A DNA stretch of 35,970 nt from Chitinophagaceae bacterium (GCA_947447465.1 CANFKE010000041.1:1-35970); one strand, 5' to 3'. Shown: positions 14,445 through 22,327, numbered from the stretch's first letter. The notes: generated by a model from the letters alone, not told the origin. Made by a program: numbers and translations.

Positions 14445-14882
14445 ATGAAAACAACACAAATAGTACTTATTGCTATAGCCGTGCTTTTATTTGCAGCATG
14501 TGCCGGCACTAAGAAAAGTATACAACCGCAAGCCAATGCTGTATCAGCAACAAAAGAAGATGTGGCTAAAGCAAATGTTCCGATAGTTGCAATAGCACCG
14601 GCAAAACATGCTGATGGGATATATGCACCGGGAAGTGAGGAATTGACAGCAATAAAGGCTCAGTATAGTGATGTGACATTAGATAAGTTGACGCAGGGAT
14701 ATGTGCTATACTCACAAGGTGCATGTGTGAACTGCCATAGTGCACAAGCAATTTACAATTTTACTGCAACTGACTGGAAGGGCATCATAGATGATATGGC
14801 CAATAAGGCACAGCTATCTGTCATTCAGAAAGATGCCGTCTATAAGTATGTGTTATCTATAAAAGCAACACAAAAGAAATAG
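14445..14882 (+). CDS. Single-haem c-type cytochrome lipoprotein
   Basis: A 145 aa lipoprotein. The signal peptide MKTTQIVLIAIAVLLFAAC carries an FAAC lipobox, so it is anchored in a membrane facing the periplasm. One haem-binding motif CVNCH lies around residues 94-98 and a Met in DMANKAQLS (about 126) could be the sixth iron ligand, giving a small class I-like cytochrome fold. A linker rich in Ala and Lys separates anchor and haem domain. No oxidase or dehydrogenase gene is adjacent; its redox partner is unknown. It lies between the M56 peptidase gene and the convergent beta-lactamase gene, and may be transcribed with the former or from its own promoter. Confidence 0.88.
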   Translation: MKTTQIVLIAIAVLLFAACAGTKKSIQPQANAVSATKEDVAKANVPIVAIAPAKHADGIYAPGSEELTAIKAQYSDVTLDKLTQGYVLYSQGACVNCHSAQAIYNFTATDWKGIIDDMANKAQLSVIQKDAVYKYVLSIKATQKK

Positions 14883-14901
14883 CCTATCAGATGCAGCAGT
14901 A

Positions 14902-15759
14902 TCAATGACCTAGTTTCTTTACATACTCATCATAGAGTTCTGCTATTTCCTTATTATAAGCTTTACGATCCATAAATATCCTGGGGTTGTAGCGGCTATC
15001 TTCTTTGTGCTTTTTATGAAGTCCGAACTGACTGGCATGAGCGCATACCCAAATATCGAACTGCTGCTTTTTCAGCGATCTGAGTGTATAGGCAAAGTCA
15101 GTTGCTACATTGGGGTAAGATGTCATGCCTGCAGTAGTACTGTCTAGTATAGTAGGCATATTGGCAACGAGTACTCTATATGTTTGTGCGCTGTCTTTTA
15201 CTACAAAAGTATAGCTTGAAGCACCTTTGGTATGACCGGGGTGATGCAGGAATGTAATGTTCATACCACCCAGGCTGATGAGGTCCTTATCTTTTAACCT
15301 GCGATCAACATGGACCGGCTTGAATTTGCTACCAATGCCATTACCACCAAAAAGGTAGTCGGAGTTGCCGCCATCTTCCATGACCTGAGCATCAGCCTCA
15401 TCGATCATGACCTGCGCATTGGTAAGCTTTTGGATATCTGCTATACCGCCAACATGATCGAAATGTGCCTGTGATGACAGCAGTATCTTAATGTCTGTAA
15501 ATTGAAAACCCAGCTGCTCAATATTTTTGCGAATAGTGGGTATAGTGCTTTCCAGCGCGCTATTGATAAGTATATGCCCTTGCGGAGTAGTGATGAGATA
15601 GCAAGCCAGATCGTAGGTGCCTACATAGTATAGGTTGCCGGCAATACGAAATGGTCTGTATGGTTTTGACCATTCGGGCTTTTGAGCAAAAGAGGTAATG
15701 CATACTGAACAAGAGATCAGTATGAACATAAAAATGAGGAGTGTGCGTTTGATGTACAT
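14902..15759 (-). CDS. Subclass B3 metallo-beta-lactamase, Gln116 (GOB-like) type
   Basis: A 285 aa secreted metallo-hydrolase. The signal MYIKRTLLIFMFILISCSVCITSFAQ allows either Sec cleavage after SFAQ or lipidation at Cys17. The MBL core has Q97-A-H99-F-D101-H102, equivalent to positions 116-121, H176 (HPGHTKG, position 196) and H241 (CAHASQFG, position 263). Gln in place of His116 is the hallmark of GOB enzymes of Elizabethkingia and related B3-Q proteins, some of which work with a single zinc. The overall layout ADxxILINSALE-like strands, ITTPQGHILI and LFGGNG, fits B3. Beta-lactam hydrolysis is therefore likely but not proven; other hydrolases of this fold exist. It is transcribed towards the repressor-peptidase cluster; no BlaI-type operator is seen in its own upstream region. 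Confidence 0.9.
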   Translation of the reverse strand: MYIKRTLLIFMFILISCSVCITSFAQKPEWSKPYRPFRIAGNLYYVGTYDLACYLITTPQGHILINSALESTIPTIRKNIEQLGFQFTDIKILLSSQAHFDHVGGIADIQKLTNAQVMIDEADAQVMEDGGNSDYLFGGNGIGSKFKPVHVDRRLKDKDLISLGGMNITFLHHPGHTKGASSYTFVVKDSAQTYRVLVANMPTILDSTTAGMTSYPNVATDFAYTLRSLKKQQFDIWVCAHASQFGLHKKHKEDSRYNPRIFMDRKAYNKEIAELYDEYVKKLGH

Positions 15760-15788
15760 GATGATATTTCTACGGTTGAATGAGTACC

Positions 15789-15796
15789 CAAAACTA
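15789..15796 (-). promoter_or_regulatory. -7 element of beta-lactamase gene
   Basis: On the minus strand TAGTTTTG fits TAnnTTTG, giving a leader near 25 nt. The -33 box is poor. No TACGA/TCGTA dyad overlaps it. Confidence 0.45.
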
Positions 15797-15877
15797 TGCA
15801 GAAGATCTTAAAAATGGGTACGTTATGAGACGTGCTATTTACAGATAAATAAATATCTTTATTGGAATATCGGGGAT

Positions 15878-16168
15878 ATGAACAAGAAGTATTTTGCCTT
15901 GCTGTTAATGCTGGTGGGTGCAGTAGGTGCTGTGCTTTTCAGTTTTTATGTAGTTGACGGAATAGTAAATGCCGATCCTTGCTATTATGATCTGCCGGAG
16001 CACAAGGCGAGTCCGCTTTTTGAATTATTCTATGATTTTCCTGTATCAGAGGGGTATCATGCAACACCAAGTATGTTCAATCTTTTCTTTTCCTTTATTA
16101 TTGGGGCGTTGCCGGGCTGGCAGTTATTGAAGTATTTCCGTAAACAGGGAAGAGCAAGCGTAGCGTAG
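15878..16168 (+). CDS. Small two-helix membrane protein of unknown function
   Basis: A 96 aa protein with hydrophobic segments at about residues 5-27 (YFALLLMLVGAVGAVLFSFYVVDG) and 65-84 (MFNLFFSFIIGALPGWQLL), separated by a periplasmic-looking loop containing DPCYYDLPEHKASP and ending in a basic tail KYFRKQGR. I do not recognise it. A TATCTTTA sequence at 15854-15861 could be the -7 element. It is convergent with the next gene, with one base between the stop codons, so their transcripts must overlap. Confidence 0.65.
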   Translation: MNKKYFALLLMLVGAVGAVLFSFYVVDGIVNADPCYYDLPEHKASPLFELFYDFPVSEGYHATPSMFNLFFSFIIGALPGWQLLKYFRKQGRASVA

Positions 16169-16169
16169 T

Positions 16170-16745
16170 TCAATAACCGTAACTACCTCTGCGACCCGGC
16201 AGAAAAAATTTGATGGTCACACTATCGTTGCGGCCAAAAATATGCCCGGAGTATATGCCCTGGTCCATGTAGATAATGCCTCCCTCTTCGTTGCTGTCGT
16301 AGGTTTCCTGATCTACTTCATAAAGTTTCTCGGGATCATTTTCCAGTCTGAAAAAATATTGATCAGTGATGATGTAGTACTCCTTGCTTACAATGGTCAG
16401 AGGCACCTTCAGCTTCATGCCAGATACAGCATCTTGCCTGTATGCCTCTATCATATAGTGATTGATGAATGCACAGATAGCGGTGGTGAACCCCAGCGCG
16501 AGCAAAATATTGACCACTAAGTTGGCCTGCGCCGAGAGAGAGAGGAATGTTGCTTTTCCGCCGAGGAAGATATAGATGGCCGCGCTGCAGAGATTGGTGA
16601 GCAGCACGCATATCACCAGACTGTAGCCGAAGCACCTGGCAGCACCTGCATAAAAAAGGTTGTCATGACGAAGCTTATAGATCTTCATGAGCCATGCGGC
16701 CTCGTCTTGGGTAAGTGGCACTCTTTTGCCTTCCTGTTTTGACAT
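16170..16745 (-). CDS. Two-helix membrane protein of unknown function
   Basis: A 191 aa protein. The frame can also start at ATG 16796, but ATG 16745 (MSKQEGKRVPLTQDEAAWLMK) gives a soluble charged head typical of such proteins. Hydrophobic segments lie around residues 38-60 (FGYSLVICVLLTNLCSAAIYIFLGG) and 73-93 (LVVNILLALGFTTAICAFINHY). The cytoplasmic C-terminal half is a beta-rich domain (LKVPLTIVSKEYYIITDQYFFRL, GIIYMDQGIYSGHIFG) ending in a basic RRGSYGY tail. The layout resembles small PH-like or DUF sensor proteins of the envelope, but I cannot name a family. Confidence 0.7.
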   Translation of the reverse strand: MSKQEGKRVPLTQDEAAWLMKIYKLRHDNLFYAGAARCFGYSLVICVLLTNLCSAAIYIFLGGKATFLSLSAQANLVVNILLALGFTTAICAFINHYMIEAYRQDAVSGMKLKVPLTIVSKEYYIITDQYFFRLENDPEKLYEVDQETYDSNEEGGIIYMDQGIYSGHIFGRNDSVTIKFFLPGRRGSYGY

Positions 16746-16945
16746 AGTTAACTTGTTGAAGTGAAAGGATGAACAAAAATCGCTCAATTTTATCATACTT
16801 TTATTTACTTAGCGAAAATCCCTTACGGCTGAATAAATGCAGGGTGGAAATTCCCGAATATTGTCGGTATCGTACCGTAATATTTATAGCGGCAAAAGGG
16901 ATATTTGCGGTAATACTCAATTCATCAACAATAATATCATAGACA

Positions 16946-17365
16946 ATGGAAAAAGGAATAATGCTCACGGTAACAGCAACTATCAATGCCCCAGTAGCAA
17001 AGGTTTGGGAATACTGGACTTTGCCTGAGCACATCACACAATGGTGTTTCGCATCGGACGACTGGCATGCGCCTAAGGCAACTAATGATGTGAGTGTAGG
17101 AGGTAATTTTTCAACTACTATGGCGGCAAAAGACGGTAGCTTTAGTTTTGATTTCGGAGGTGTATATACAGATGTCAGAGACAATGAGTTGATAGCCTAT
17201 ACTATGGGTGATGGTCGGGTGGTCAGAGTAATATTCACTGCTAATGGTAATACCACAGATATTGCGGAGACATTTGAAGCAGAAACGATCAATCCTGCTG
17301 AAATGCAGCAAGGTGGCTGGCAGGCTATTCTGAACAACTTTAAAAAGTATGTAGAGGCAAACTAA
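16946..17365 (+). CDS. SRPBCC/AHSA1-like START-domain protein
   Basis: A 139 aa cytoplasmic protein of the Bet v1/SRPBCC fold (Activator of Hsp90 ATPase homologue 1-like). The N-terminal TATINAPVAKVWEYWTLPEHITQW is the diagnostic first strand and helix, followed by GGNFSTTM, FDFGGVYTDVRDNELIAYTM and a final long helix GGWQAILNNFKKYVEA. Such proteins hold hydrophobic ligands in a cavity; function is generally unknown. It is followed 93 bases later by a YCII-type protein, a pairing seen elsewhere, where both are often next to sigma factors of the ECF41 type; none is present here. Confidence 0.92.
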   Translation: MEKGIMLTVTATINAPVAKVWEYWTLPEHITQWCFASDDWHAPKATNDVSVGGNFSTTMAAKDGSFSFDFGGVYTDVRDNELIAYTMGDGRVVRVIFTANGNTTDIAETFEAETINPAEMQQGGWQAILNNFKKYVEAN

Positions 17366-17426
17366 GGTCTGTAAGGAGCATGAGCAGATAAATAAGCTAG
17401 AAGCGGCAGTTGATCGTCCGGTATGA

Positions 17427-17434
17427 TAATTTTG
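17427..17434 (+). promoter_or_regulatory. -7 element upstream of YCII-domain gene
   Basis: TAATTTTG fits TAnnTTTG, 25 bases before ATG 17459. A -33 box is not evident. Confidence 0.45.
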
Positions 17435-17458
17435 TTTTGTAACTGAAATTTAAGCGGA

Positions 17459-17797
17459 ATGGATAAGTATGCACTTATCTTCAGGCATGAAGATGGCAGT
17501 AAGACAGCATCAGCCGAGCAGATGCAAGTATGGATGCAACAGACCGCAGAGTGGATAGGCGGTATTGCTGCTCAAAATAAGTTTGTTGAGGGGAGCGGAC
17601 TTCCGTTTGATACGGCTAAAGTGGTTGGCCATAATGGCGTGGTAACCAACGGACCATTTGGTGGTACGAAAGAGACCATCGGCGGATTCATAGTAATACG
17701 AGCTGAATCGGTAGAGGAGGCTGTAGCTTTTGCTCAAGGCAGCCCGGTATTGCAGGGAGAAGGTAATACCGTTGAAGTGAGGAAGATCGTCAATTAA
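17459..17797 (+). CDS. YCII-related (DGPF-like) domain protein
   Basis: A 112 aa dimeric alpha-beta barrel-like protein. It opens with MDKYALIFRHEDGSKTASAEQMQVWMQQTAEWI, contains the GPFGGTKETIGGFIVIRAESVEEAVAFAQGSPVL block typical of YCII/DGPF domains, and ends in a VEVRKIV strand. Members are small uncharacterised proteins, sometimes fused to ECF sigma factors; a role as an enzyme resembling muconolactone isomerase has been suggested for the fold. It has its own possible promoter but shares direction with the SRPBCC gene upstream. Confidence 0.92.
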   Translation: MDKYALIFRHEDGSKTASAEQMQVWMQQTAEWIGGIAAQNKFVEGSGLPFDTAKVVGHNGVVTNGPFGGTKETIGGFIVIRAESVEEAVAFAQGSPVLQGEGNTVEVRKIVN

Positions 17798-17889
17798 TGG
17801 CCTGTCAAGGTCATTGACGGCAGAACCTGATCATCATATTGCAGCGGCATGATTTTTATTGCATGACTAGTACACCAAAAAATGTACAC

Positions 17890-18405
17890 ATGCGACCAAT
17901 TAATATGATCAGCATCGGCATACTCGCCGCAATTATCTTATACGGCACATCTTGTCACAGTACAAAGGGGCATCAGGGTAATTCGACCTATTCGTGGAAA
18001 CTGTTCAGGGCAGTGAAACAGGACATGAAGGATGCACAGGTGGTGAAGGTCGGAGATACGGTATTGGTCATTTATCCCGAACTGGCCATGTTTGGTGAAG
18101 GGAAAGATGAGATAAAGAAGGACGCATTGCCAGCTTTCGTTCAGTTTGCCGGTATCCTTAAGGACTATGGCAGAGTTCATGTGCTGATCAATGGTTATAC
18201 TGATAATGTAGGTGGACCAGAAGCAAATATGGCTTTGTCTGAGCGGCGAGCTGAACATACGAAAACACTGATGGTGAATAACGGAATAAAAGAAAGCAGA
18301 ATAATCACTAATGGTAAAGGGGAGACCTATTTTGTAGGAGATAATAAAACTGTTGAAGGTCGCAGGGCAAACCGTAGAGTGGAGTTTGTGCTGTATGAAC
18401 AATAA
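17890..18405 (+). CDS. OmpA-family peptidoglycan-binding (lipo)protein
   Basis: A 171 aa envelope protein. Residues 80-170 form an OmpA C-like domain (VHVLINGYTDNVGGPEANMALSERRAEHTKTLMVNNGI and the closing RRANRRVEFVL), containing the Asp and Arg residues that hold diaminopimelate of peptidoglycan. The N-terminus MRPINMISIGILAAIILYGTSC is a signal peptide ending in Cys22, a non-ideal lipobox, so lipid anchoring to the outer membrane is likely but not certain. The frame is open to 17839, with further ATGs at 17863 and 17905; 17890 gives the best signal peptide. It likely tethers the outer membrane to the wall. Followed by a strong terminator. Confidence 0.9.
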   Translation: MRPINMISIGILAAIILYGTSCHSTKGHQGNSTYSWKLFRAVKQDMKDAQVVKVGDTVLVIYPELAMFGEGKDEIKKDALPAFVQFAGILKDYGRVHVLINGYTDNVGGPEANMALSERRAEHTKTLMVNNGIKESRIITNGKGETYFVGDNKTVEGRRANRRVEFVLYEQ

Positions 18406-18430
18406 TATACAGCAGATATGATAATTACAG

Positions 18431-18465
18431 CGGAGCGCAATCGATCAAGATTGCGCTCCGTTTTT
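18431..18465 (+). terminator. Terminator after OmpA-like gene
   Basis: A perfect 12-bp GC-rich stem (18431-18442 with 18449-18460), 6-nt loop and five T residues. Confidence 0.93.
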
Positions 18466-18547
18466 ATGATGAGAAGTGGAGTATTTTCTGCTTGGTAAAG
18501 AATATTGCCATTGGCGAATTCATTGAAGTGTTTATTATAACTGTTAC

Positions 18548-18590
18548 AAGAACGCCGCCGGACATTACTGTCCGGCGGCGTTCTTATTTT
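18548..18590. terminator. Perfect 17-bp hairpin in convergent intergenic region
   Basis: Arms 18548-18564 and 18569-18585 pair perfectly (AAGAACGCCGCCGGACA) around a TTAC loop. It stands between the OmpA-like gene and the end of the DUF4142 gene and probably terminates the minus-strand transcript, although its T tract is weak on both sides. Confidence 0.7.
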
Positions 18591-18606
18591 GGTGTTCTGT
18601 TATCTT

Positions 18607-19251
18607 TTACTTCAGATCATTCTTCAGGTTCATCATCATATCCAGGTGGGCATGAAGAGTGGGAAGAGTATTGTCGATTAGGGATTTTACTTCGAGGTCT
18701 TTAACATTGTTACGTGCGTCTTCAAAAATGTTCACGTCTTCTTTGTGTCCGTCTATCATGTATGAAGTCCAGGCTTTATCCCATGATGAGCCTGTCTTTG
18801 TGCTGATATTGCTGAGGTTTCTACCTGCCCAGTCTTTGGTGAGTGCAGGGTAATGTCTGTTGTTGGCGTATGTCTGTAATTTACCCATCAGTTTGTTGTG
18901 ATCGGTCAGCATCATTCGGGCATGGTCCTTCAGCTCTTTAGTTGTTCCCATTTTGATACCGGCATTGAGCAAGATGATCTCGTTCCTGTTGGTGTTGAGT
19001 GCATTGACAACAAACTCAGAGTCAGGGTTACCGGCTATTTTTCGCTTGATGTTGCTTATAGCAGTGTCTGTTGACTGCTTTATGATGTTAGCGGCTACAT
19101 TAGCAGCGTCCTTCACATTATCACCGGCTTCTTTGAGATTTCCCGATACAGTGCTGTCGCTTGTAGTGGTAGTAGTTGTTGTTGAGTTGCCACAAGCAAC
19201 TGTCATGATGGAGAATGGCAGTGCAGCCAGCCAGTAAAGTTTTGTTTTCAT
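18607..19251 (-). CDS. DUF4142-domain lipoprotein
   Basis: A 214 aa predicted lipoprotein with a ferritin-like helical bundle. The signal MKTKLYWLAALPFSIMTVAC provides a lipobox-like VAC; the frame extends further upstream to 19491 but only ATG 19251 gives a signal peptide. A Thr/Ser-rich linker (TTTTTTTSDST) leads to the DUF4142 core: DSEFVVNALNTNRNEIILLNAGIKMGTTKELKDHARMMLTDHNKLM and the closing helix TLPTLHAHLDMMMNL with repeated His and Glu/Asp. DUF4142 proteins are widespread envelope proteins of unknown function, in Bacteroidota sometimes linked to stress responses. It is monocistronic. Confidence 0.9.
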   Translation of the reverse strand: MKTKLYWLAALPFSIMTVACGNSTTTTTTTSDSTVSGNLKEAGDNVKDAANVAANIIKQSTDTAISNIKRKIAGNPDSEFVVNALNTNRNEIILLNAGIKMGTTKELKDHARMMLTDHNKLMGKLQTYANNRHYPALTKDWAGRNLSNISTKTGSSWDKAWTSYMIDGHKEDVNIFEDARNNVKDLEVKSLIDNTLPTLHAHLDMMMNLKNDLK

Positions 19252-19327
19252 GTTTTTTGTTTTTAATAATGTATGAATACTATATAGCGGTAATAACCGT
19301 GCCATGAGGACGGAGGTAAAGGGGATC

Positions 19328-19358
19328 TTTATCGATAACCTATAAACAGTTATTTTTG
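19328..19358 (+). promoter_or_regulatory. Promoter of DUF695/RraB-like lipoprotein gene
   Basis: TTTA (19328-19331), 19-nt spacer, TATTTTTG (19351-19358, exact TAnnTTTG). Leader to ATG 19376 is about 13 nt. Confidence 0.6.
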
Positions 19359-19375
19359 AGCTGTAAGTATTGTTT

Positions 19376-20230
19376 ATGAAGTATCTGTCTCTATTGGTGA
19401 GTATTATAGTGCTGTTCTGCAGTTGCGGTTCCAAGGGTGCTCCTTCAGGTGGACAGCAGCCGGTGACAGCATCTGTAAGTGATACAGGCACTGATGAGTG
19501 GGATACCTATCTTGCTCATTATGATGGCGGTGCTGGATCTACGATCGTGAATATGTCATTGAAAGGTAGGGCGCCGGTCGCAGGTTGTCCGTATGTGGTG
19601 ATAACAGGTGTACAATTTACGAAGTGTAAAGACGGCTTGCCGACCAAGGATGCGTTTGCCGGACTGTATGAAGTAGCAGACTCTGTAGAGGCAGTAGTGA
19701 ACGGACATGGAAAGGCGATACATGCGGGTACATTTACTCATGAATGTAAGCGATTGGATTATTACTATGTTGCAGATACGGCAGGATTAAGAACTAAGCT
19801 TACTCGTCTGTATGTACAAGCCTTTGCCGGCTATGAGGCCAGCATACATATAACTGAGGACAGAGGATGGAAGGGCTATCTGGACTTTCTCTATCCTAAT
19901 GAGGAGACGAGGGCATATATGGCAGATGAGCGAGTGATAGATAATTTGCTGAAGAATGGAGATAGTCTTGCAGTGCCACGTCCTATTGATTACGGCGTCT
20001 ATTTTAAGACAGCGGATGACCGGGAGCATTTTATAGTGTATGCGCTGCATGAGCATTACAAAATAGAAAGTAAGGGCAATGCTGAAGGTGAATATCCTTT
20101 TGAGCTGACCATATCTAAGATATCACCGGCAGATATCACTATAATTAACCCTACCGGACAAGAGTTAAAAAAGCAGGCTGCTCAATATAATGGTGAATAT
20201 GACGGCTGGGGCTGCGGGGTAGTGAAGTGA
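19376..20230 (+). CDS. Lipoprotein with DUF695 and RraB-like domains
   Basis: A 284 aa predicted lipoprotein. Signal MKYLSLLVSIIVLFCSC ends in Cys17. Residues about 40-170 match DUF695 (DEWDTYLAHYDGGAGSTIVNMSLKGRAP, VVITGVQFTKCKDGLPTKDAFAGLYEVAD, then THECKRLDYYYVADT). The C-terminal part (DFLYPNEETRAYMADERVIDNLLKNGDSLAVPRPIDYGVYFKTADDREHF) looks like the RNase E inhibitor RraB fold, with which DUF695 is often fused. Such fusions are usually cytoplasmic; the lipoprotein signal here argues for an envelope form, so no RNase E role should be assumed. ATG 19376 is chosen over TTG 19370. The stop overlaps the open frame of the MFS gene. Confidence 0.85.
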   Translation: MKYLSLLVSIIVLFCSCGSKGAPSGGQQPVTASVSDTGTDEWDTYLAHYDGGAGSTIVNMSLKGRAPVAGCPYVVITGVQFTKCKDGLPTKDAFAGLYEVADSVEAVVNGHGKAIHAGTFTHECKRLDYYYVADTAGLRTKLTRLYVQAFAGYEASIHITEDRGWKGYLDFLYPNEETRAYMADERVIDNLLKNGDSLAVPRPIDYGVYFKTADDREHFIVYALHEHYKIESKGNAEGEYPFELTISKISPADITIINPTGQELKKQAAQYNGEYDGWGCGVVK

Positions 20231-20268
20231 TCAAATATGCTCAGTCATTCCTACTTTTACATGACACT

Positions 20269-21471
20269 ATGCAATCAACTACCAAACAAATAGCACAAAC
20301 AACTGTATTCCCTATACTGTTCACCATTGCGTTCACCCACTTTATCAATGATATGTGTCAGTCGGTGATACCGTCTGTCTATCCTATGATGAAGACCAAG
20401 TTTCAGTTGTCTTTTTCGCAGATAGGGTTGATCACATTCACCTTTCAGCTTACGGCATCACTTTTGCAGCCGTTCATCGGTCATTTTACAGATAAAAAGC
20501 CGCAACCCTACTCATTGGCCATTGGTATGTGTTTTACGCTGCTGGGGCTTATCTTTTTATCGCAAGCCTATAACTTCTATACTATACTGGCATCTGTAGC
20601 TTTTGTGGGGTTAGGTTCATCTATATTTCATCCTGAGGCATCGAGGGTGGCATTTCTGGCGTCGGGAGGCAAAAGAGGGTTAGCGCAGTCTATTTTTCAG
20701 TTGGGAGGTAATGGTGGCAGTGCTTTCGGGCCGCTGCTTGTTGCGGCCATAGTCGTATCGTACGGTCAGTCGCACATATTGTGGTTTGGCATAGCCGCAT
20801 TATTGGGTATCACGATTCTTATGCGTATAGGCGCGTGGTATCAAAACCATCTTACGATGCGTGCCGCAGGAAAGGGCCCTAAGTCTATAGAGGAACCTCA
20901 TCATTTGTCGAAGGGTAAGGTGGCTATGTCTATGACCATATTGCTGTTGCTTATCTTCTCGAAGTATTTTTATATGACGAGCATGACCAGTTATTTCACC
21001 TTCTTCCTTATCGATAAGTTTCAGCTTACGGTACAGCAGTCGCAGATGTATCTGTTTATTTTCCTTGCTGCTGTGGCTGCAGGTACGGTCATTGGCGGCC
21101 CGCTTGGCGACAGGTTCGGACGTAAGTACATTATCTGGTTCTCTATATTGGGTGCAGCTCCGTTCACCTTATTATTGCCTTATGCCAATCTCTTCTGGAC
21201 GGGTGTGCTGGCTGCCGCAATAGGTGTGATCATTGCGTCCGCATTCTCTGCTATACTTGTGTATGCTCAGGAGTTGGTTCCCGGCAGGGTAGGTACTATA
21301 TCGGGGTTGTTCTTTGGGTTTGCATTCGGCATAGCGGGCATAGGCTCTGCATTGCTGGGAAAACTAGCCGATCATACGAGTATCAGTTATGTATTTCATA
21401 TCTGTGCATTCCTGCCGTTATTGGGTATCATTACCGGCTTCCTGCCCAACCTGGAGCGCAAGAAGCATTAG
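20269..21471 (+). CDS. Major facilitator superfamily exporter, Fsr (fosmidomycin-resistance)-like
   Basis: A 400 aa inner-membrane transporter with 12 predicted helices. It matches the Fsr-type of MFS in FTHFINDMCQSVIPSVYPMMKTKFQLSFSQIGLI (helix 1-2), FIGHFTDKKPQPYS (helix 2-3 loop), GLGSSIFHPEASRVAFLASGGKRGLAQSIFQLGGNGGSAFGPL (helix 4-5 antiporter-like motif) and GGPLGDRFGRKYIIW (second half motif A). Such proteins export drugs such as fosmidomycin by proton antiport; native substrate unknown. The frame starts with GTG 20227 overlapping the upstream stop, but ATG 20269 gives the usual short N-terminus; TACTTTTA at 20252-20259 may be its -7 element. May also be read from the upstream promoter. 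Confidence 0.92.
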   Translation: MQSTTKQIAQTTVFPILFTIAFTHFINDMCQSVIPSVYPMMKTKFQLSFSQIGLITFTFQLTASLLQPFIGHFTDKKPQPYSLAIGMCFTLLGLIFLSQAYNFYTILASVAFVGLGSSIFHPEASRVAFLASGGKRGLAQSIFQLGGNGGSAFGPLLVAAIVVSYGQSHILWFGIAALLGITILMRIGAWYQNHLTMRAAGKGPKSIEEPHHLSKGKVAMSMTILLLLIFSKYFYMTSMTSYFTFFLIDKFQLTVQQSQMYLFIFLAAVAAGTVIGGPLGDRFGRKYIIWFSILGAAPFTLLLPYANLFWTGVLAAAIGVIIASAFSAILVYAQELVPGRVGTISGLFFGFAFGIAGIGSALLGKLADHTSISYVFHICAFLPLLGIITGFLPNLERKKH

Positions 21472-21568
21472 TTTCCTTTTACGTCTTCCTTAAAATATTG
21501 CTAAACATTATGTGTGATGATGTAGCCACTATGTTTATGCGCTAGCTTTACTGCTATACACTGTTATC

Positions 21569-22279
21569 TTGCGCCATTTTTTATCCTTTATAGTTATCTT
21601 GTTTTCTGTTCAATTGCATGCCCAGTCTTTGCAGGGTGTGGTGACAGATGCTGCAACAGGGTTGCCATTGTTTGCGGTGAGTGTGGTGAATGAAAAGACA
21701 CAGCTGGGTACAACAACAGATGAAAATGGCTTTTATACTTTGCCGGCCAATACGGGAGAGACAATAGTTTTCTCATATGTAGGATATAAGACACAGGAGC
21801 ATGTAAAACCCATATCTGTAATCATTGCCACTATGAACATAAAGTTGCAGCCGGCCACTACGCAGCTAAAAGAGTTCGTGTTTCATGGTGACAAACGAAG
21901 TCAATACCAGATAGACAGTGCAGAGCGAAAGGTGATCTATCATACTGTACTTTCCAGAAAGCCACCATCGCCGTTTACGAGTCCAGTATCGGCGATAGCA
22001 GAGTTGTTCTCGAAAAAGGCAAAAATGGCCTACGAGTTTCAGAAGAATTTTGCCATAGATGAGGATAACCGATTTATAGATACCCGATATACACCCGCAT
22101 TGGTGACCAAAATGACCGGCCTGACCGGTGACAGCGTTGCGCATTTTATGTATGCGTATCCTATGCCTGTGATGTATGCCAGAGAAGCCAGTGATCTGGA
22201 GCTGAAGATGTGGATCCGCGATAGTTATAAGCAATGGATGAAGCAACAAACGATAGCTGATACGGCGGTAAAGAAGTAG
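21569..22279 (+). CDS. Secreted protein with carboxypeptidase-regulatory-like domain
   Basis: A 236 aa protein. Signal peptide RHFLSFIVILFSVQLHAQ is followed by a CarboxypepD_reg-like Ig fold (LQGVVTDAATGLPLFAVSVVNEKTQLGTTTDENGFYTLPANTGETIVFSYVGYKTQEH), as found at the N-terminus of TonB-dependent receptors, and a C-terminal region (KLQPATTQLKEFVFHGDKRSQYQIDSAERKVIYHTVLSRKPPSP) seen in short periplasmic Bacteroidota proteins. No TonB-dependent receptor barrel follows. The start is uncertain: no ATG is available in frame between the upstream stop and the signal peptide, and TTG 21569 is the best candidate. A stop at 22277 precedes a REP-like repeat. Confidence 0.82.
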   Translation: MRHFLSFIVILFSVQLHAQSLQGVVTDAATGLPLFAVSVVNEKTQLGTTTDENGFYTLPANTGETIVFSYVGYKTQEHVKPISVIIATMNIKLQPATTQLKEFVFHGDKRSQYQIDSAERKVIYHTVLSRKPPSPFTSPVSAIAELFSKKAKMAYEFQKNFAIDEDNRFIDTRYTPALVTKMTGLTGDSVAHFMYAYPMPVMYAREASDLELKMWIRDSYKQWMKQQTIADTAVKK

Positions 22280-22295
22280 TAAAAGTTCAATGTTC

Positions 22296-22327
22296 TTGTT
22301 GCGACCCTAGGGGACGCTATATGAAAA
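22296..22327 (+). repeat. REP-like palindromic repeat, copy 1
   Basis: A 32-nt sequence matching 29545-29576 at 27 positions, beginning TTGTTGCGACCCT and ending TATGAAAA. Its centre folds as GCGACCC-TAG-GGGACGC. Similarity weakens outside. Confidence 0.65.

Noticed and set aside
15815..15840. TACGTTATGAGACGTGCTA as a BlaI operator for the beta-lactamase
   Set aside because: The dyad differs in half-site and spacing from the two clear operators (TACGA/TCGTA), so it is not convincing.
16801..17184. Minus-strand open frame opposite the SRPBCC gene
   Set aside because: It overlaps the well-supported SRPBCC gene on the other strand and shows no family features.
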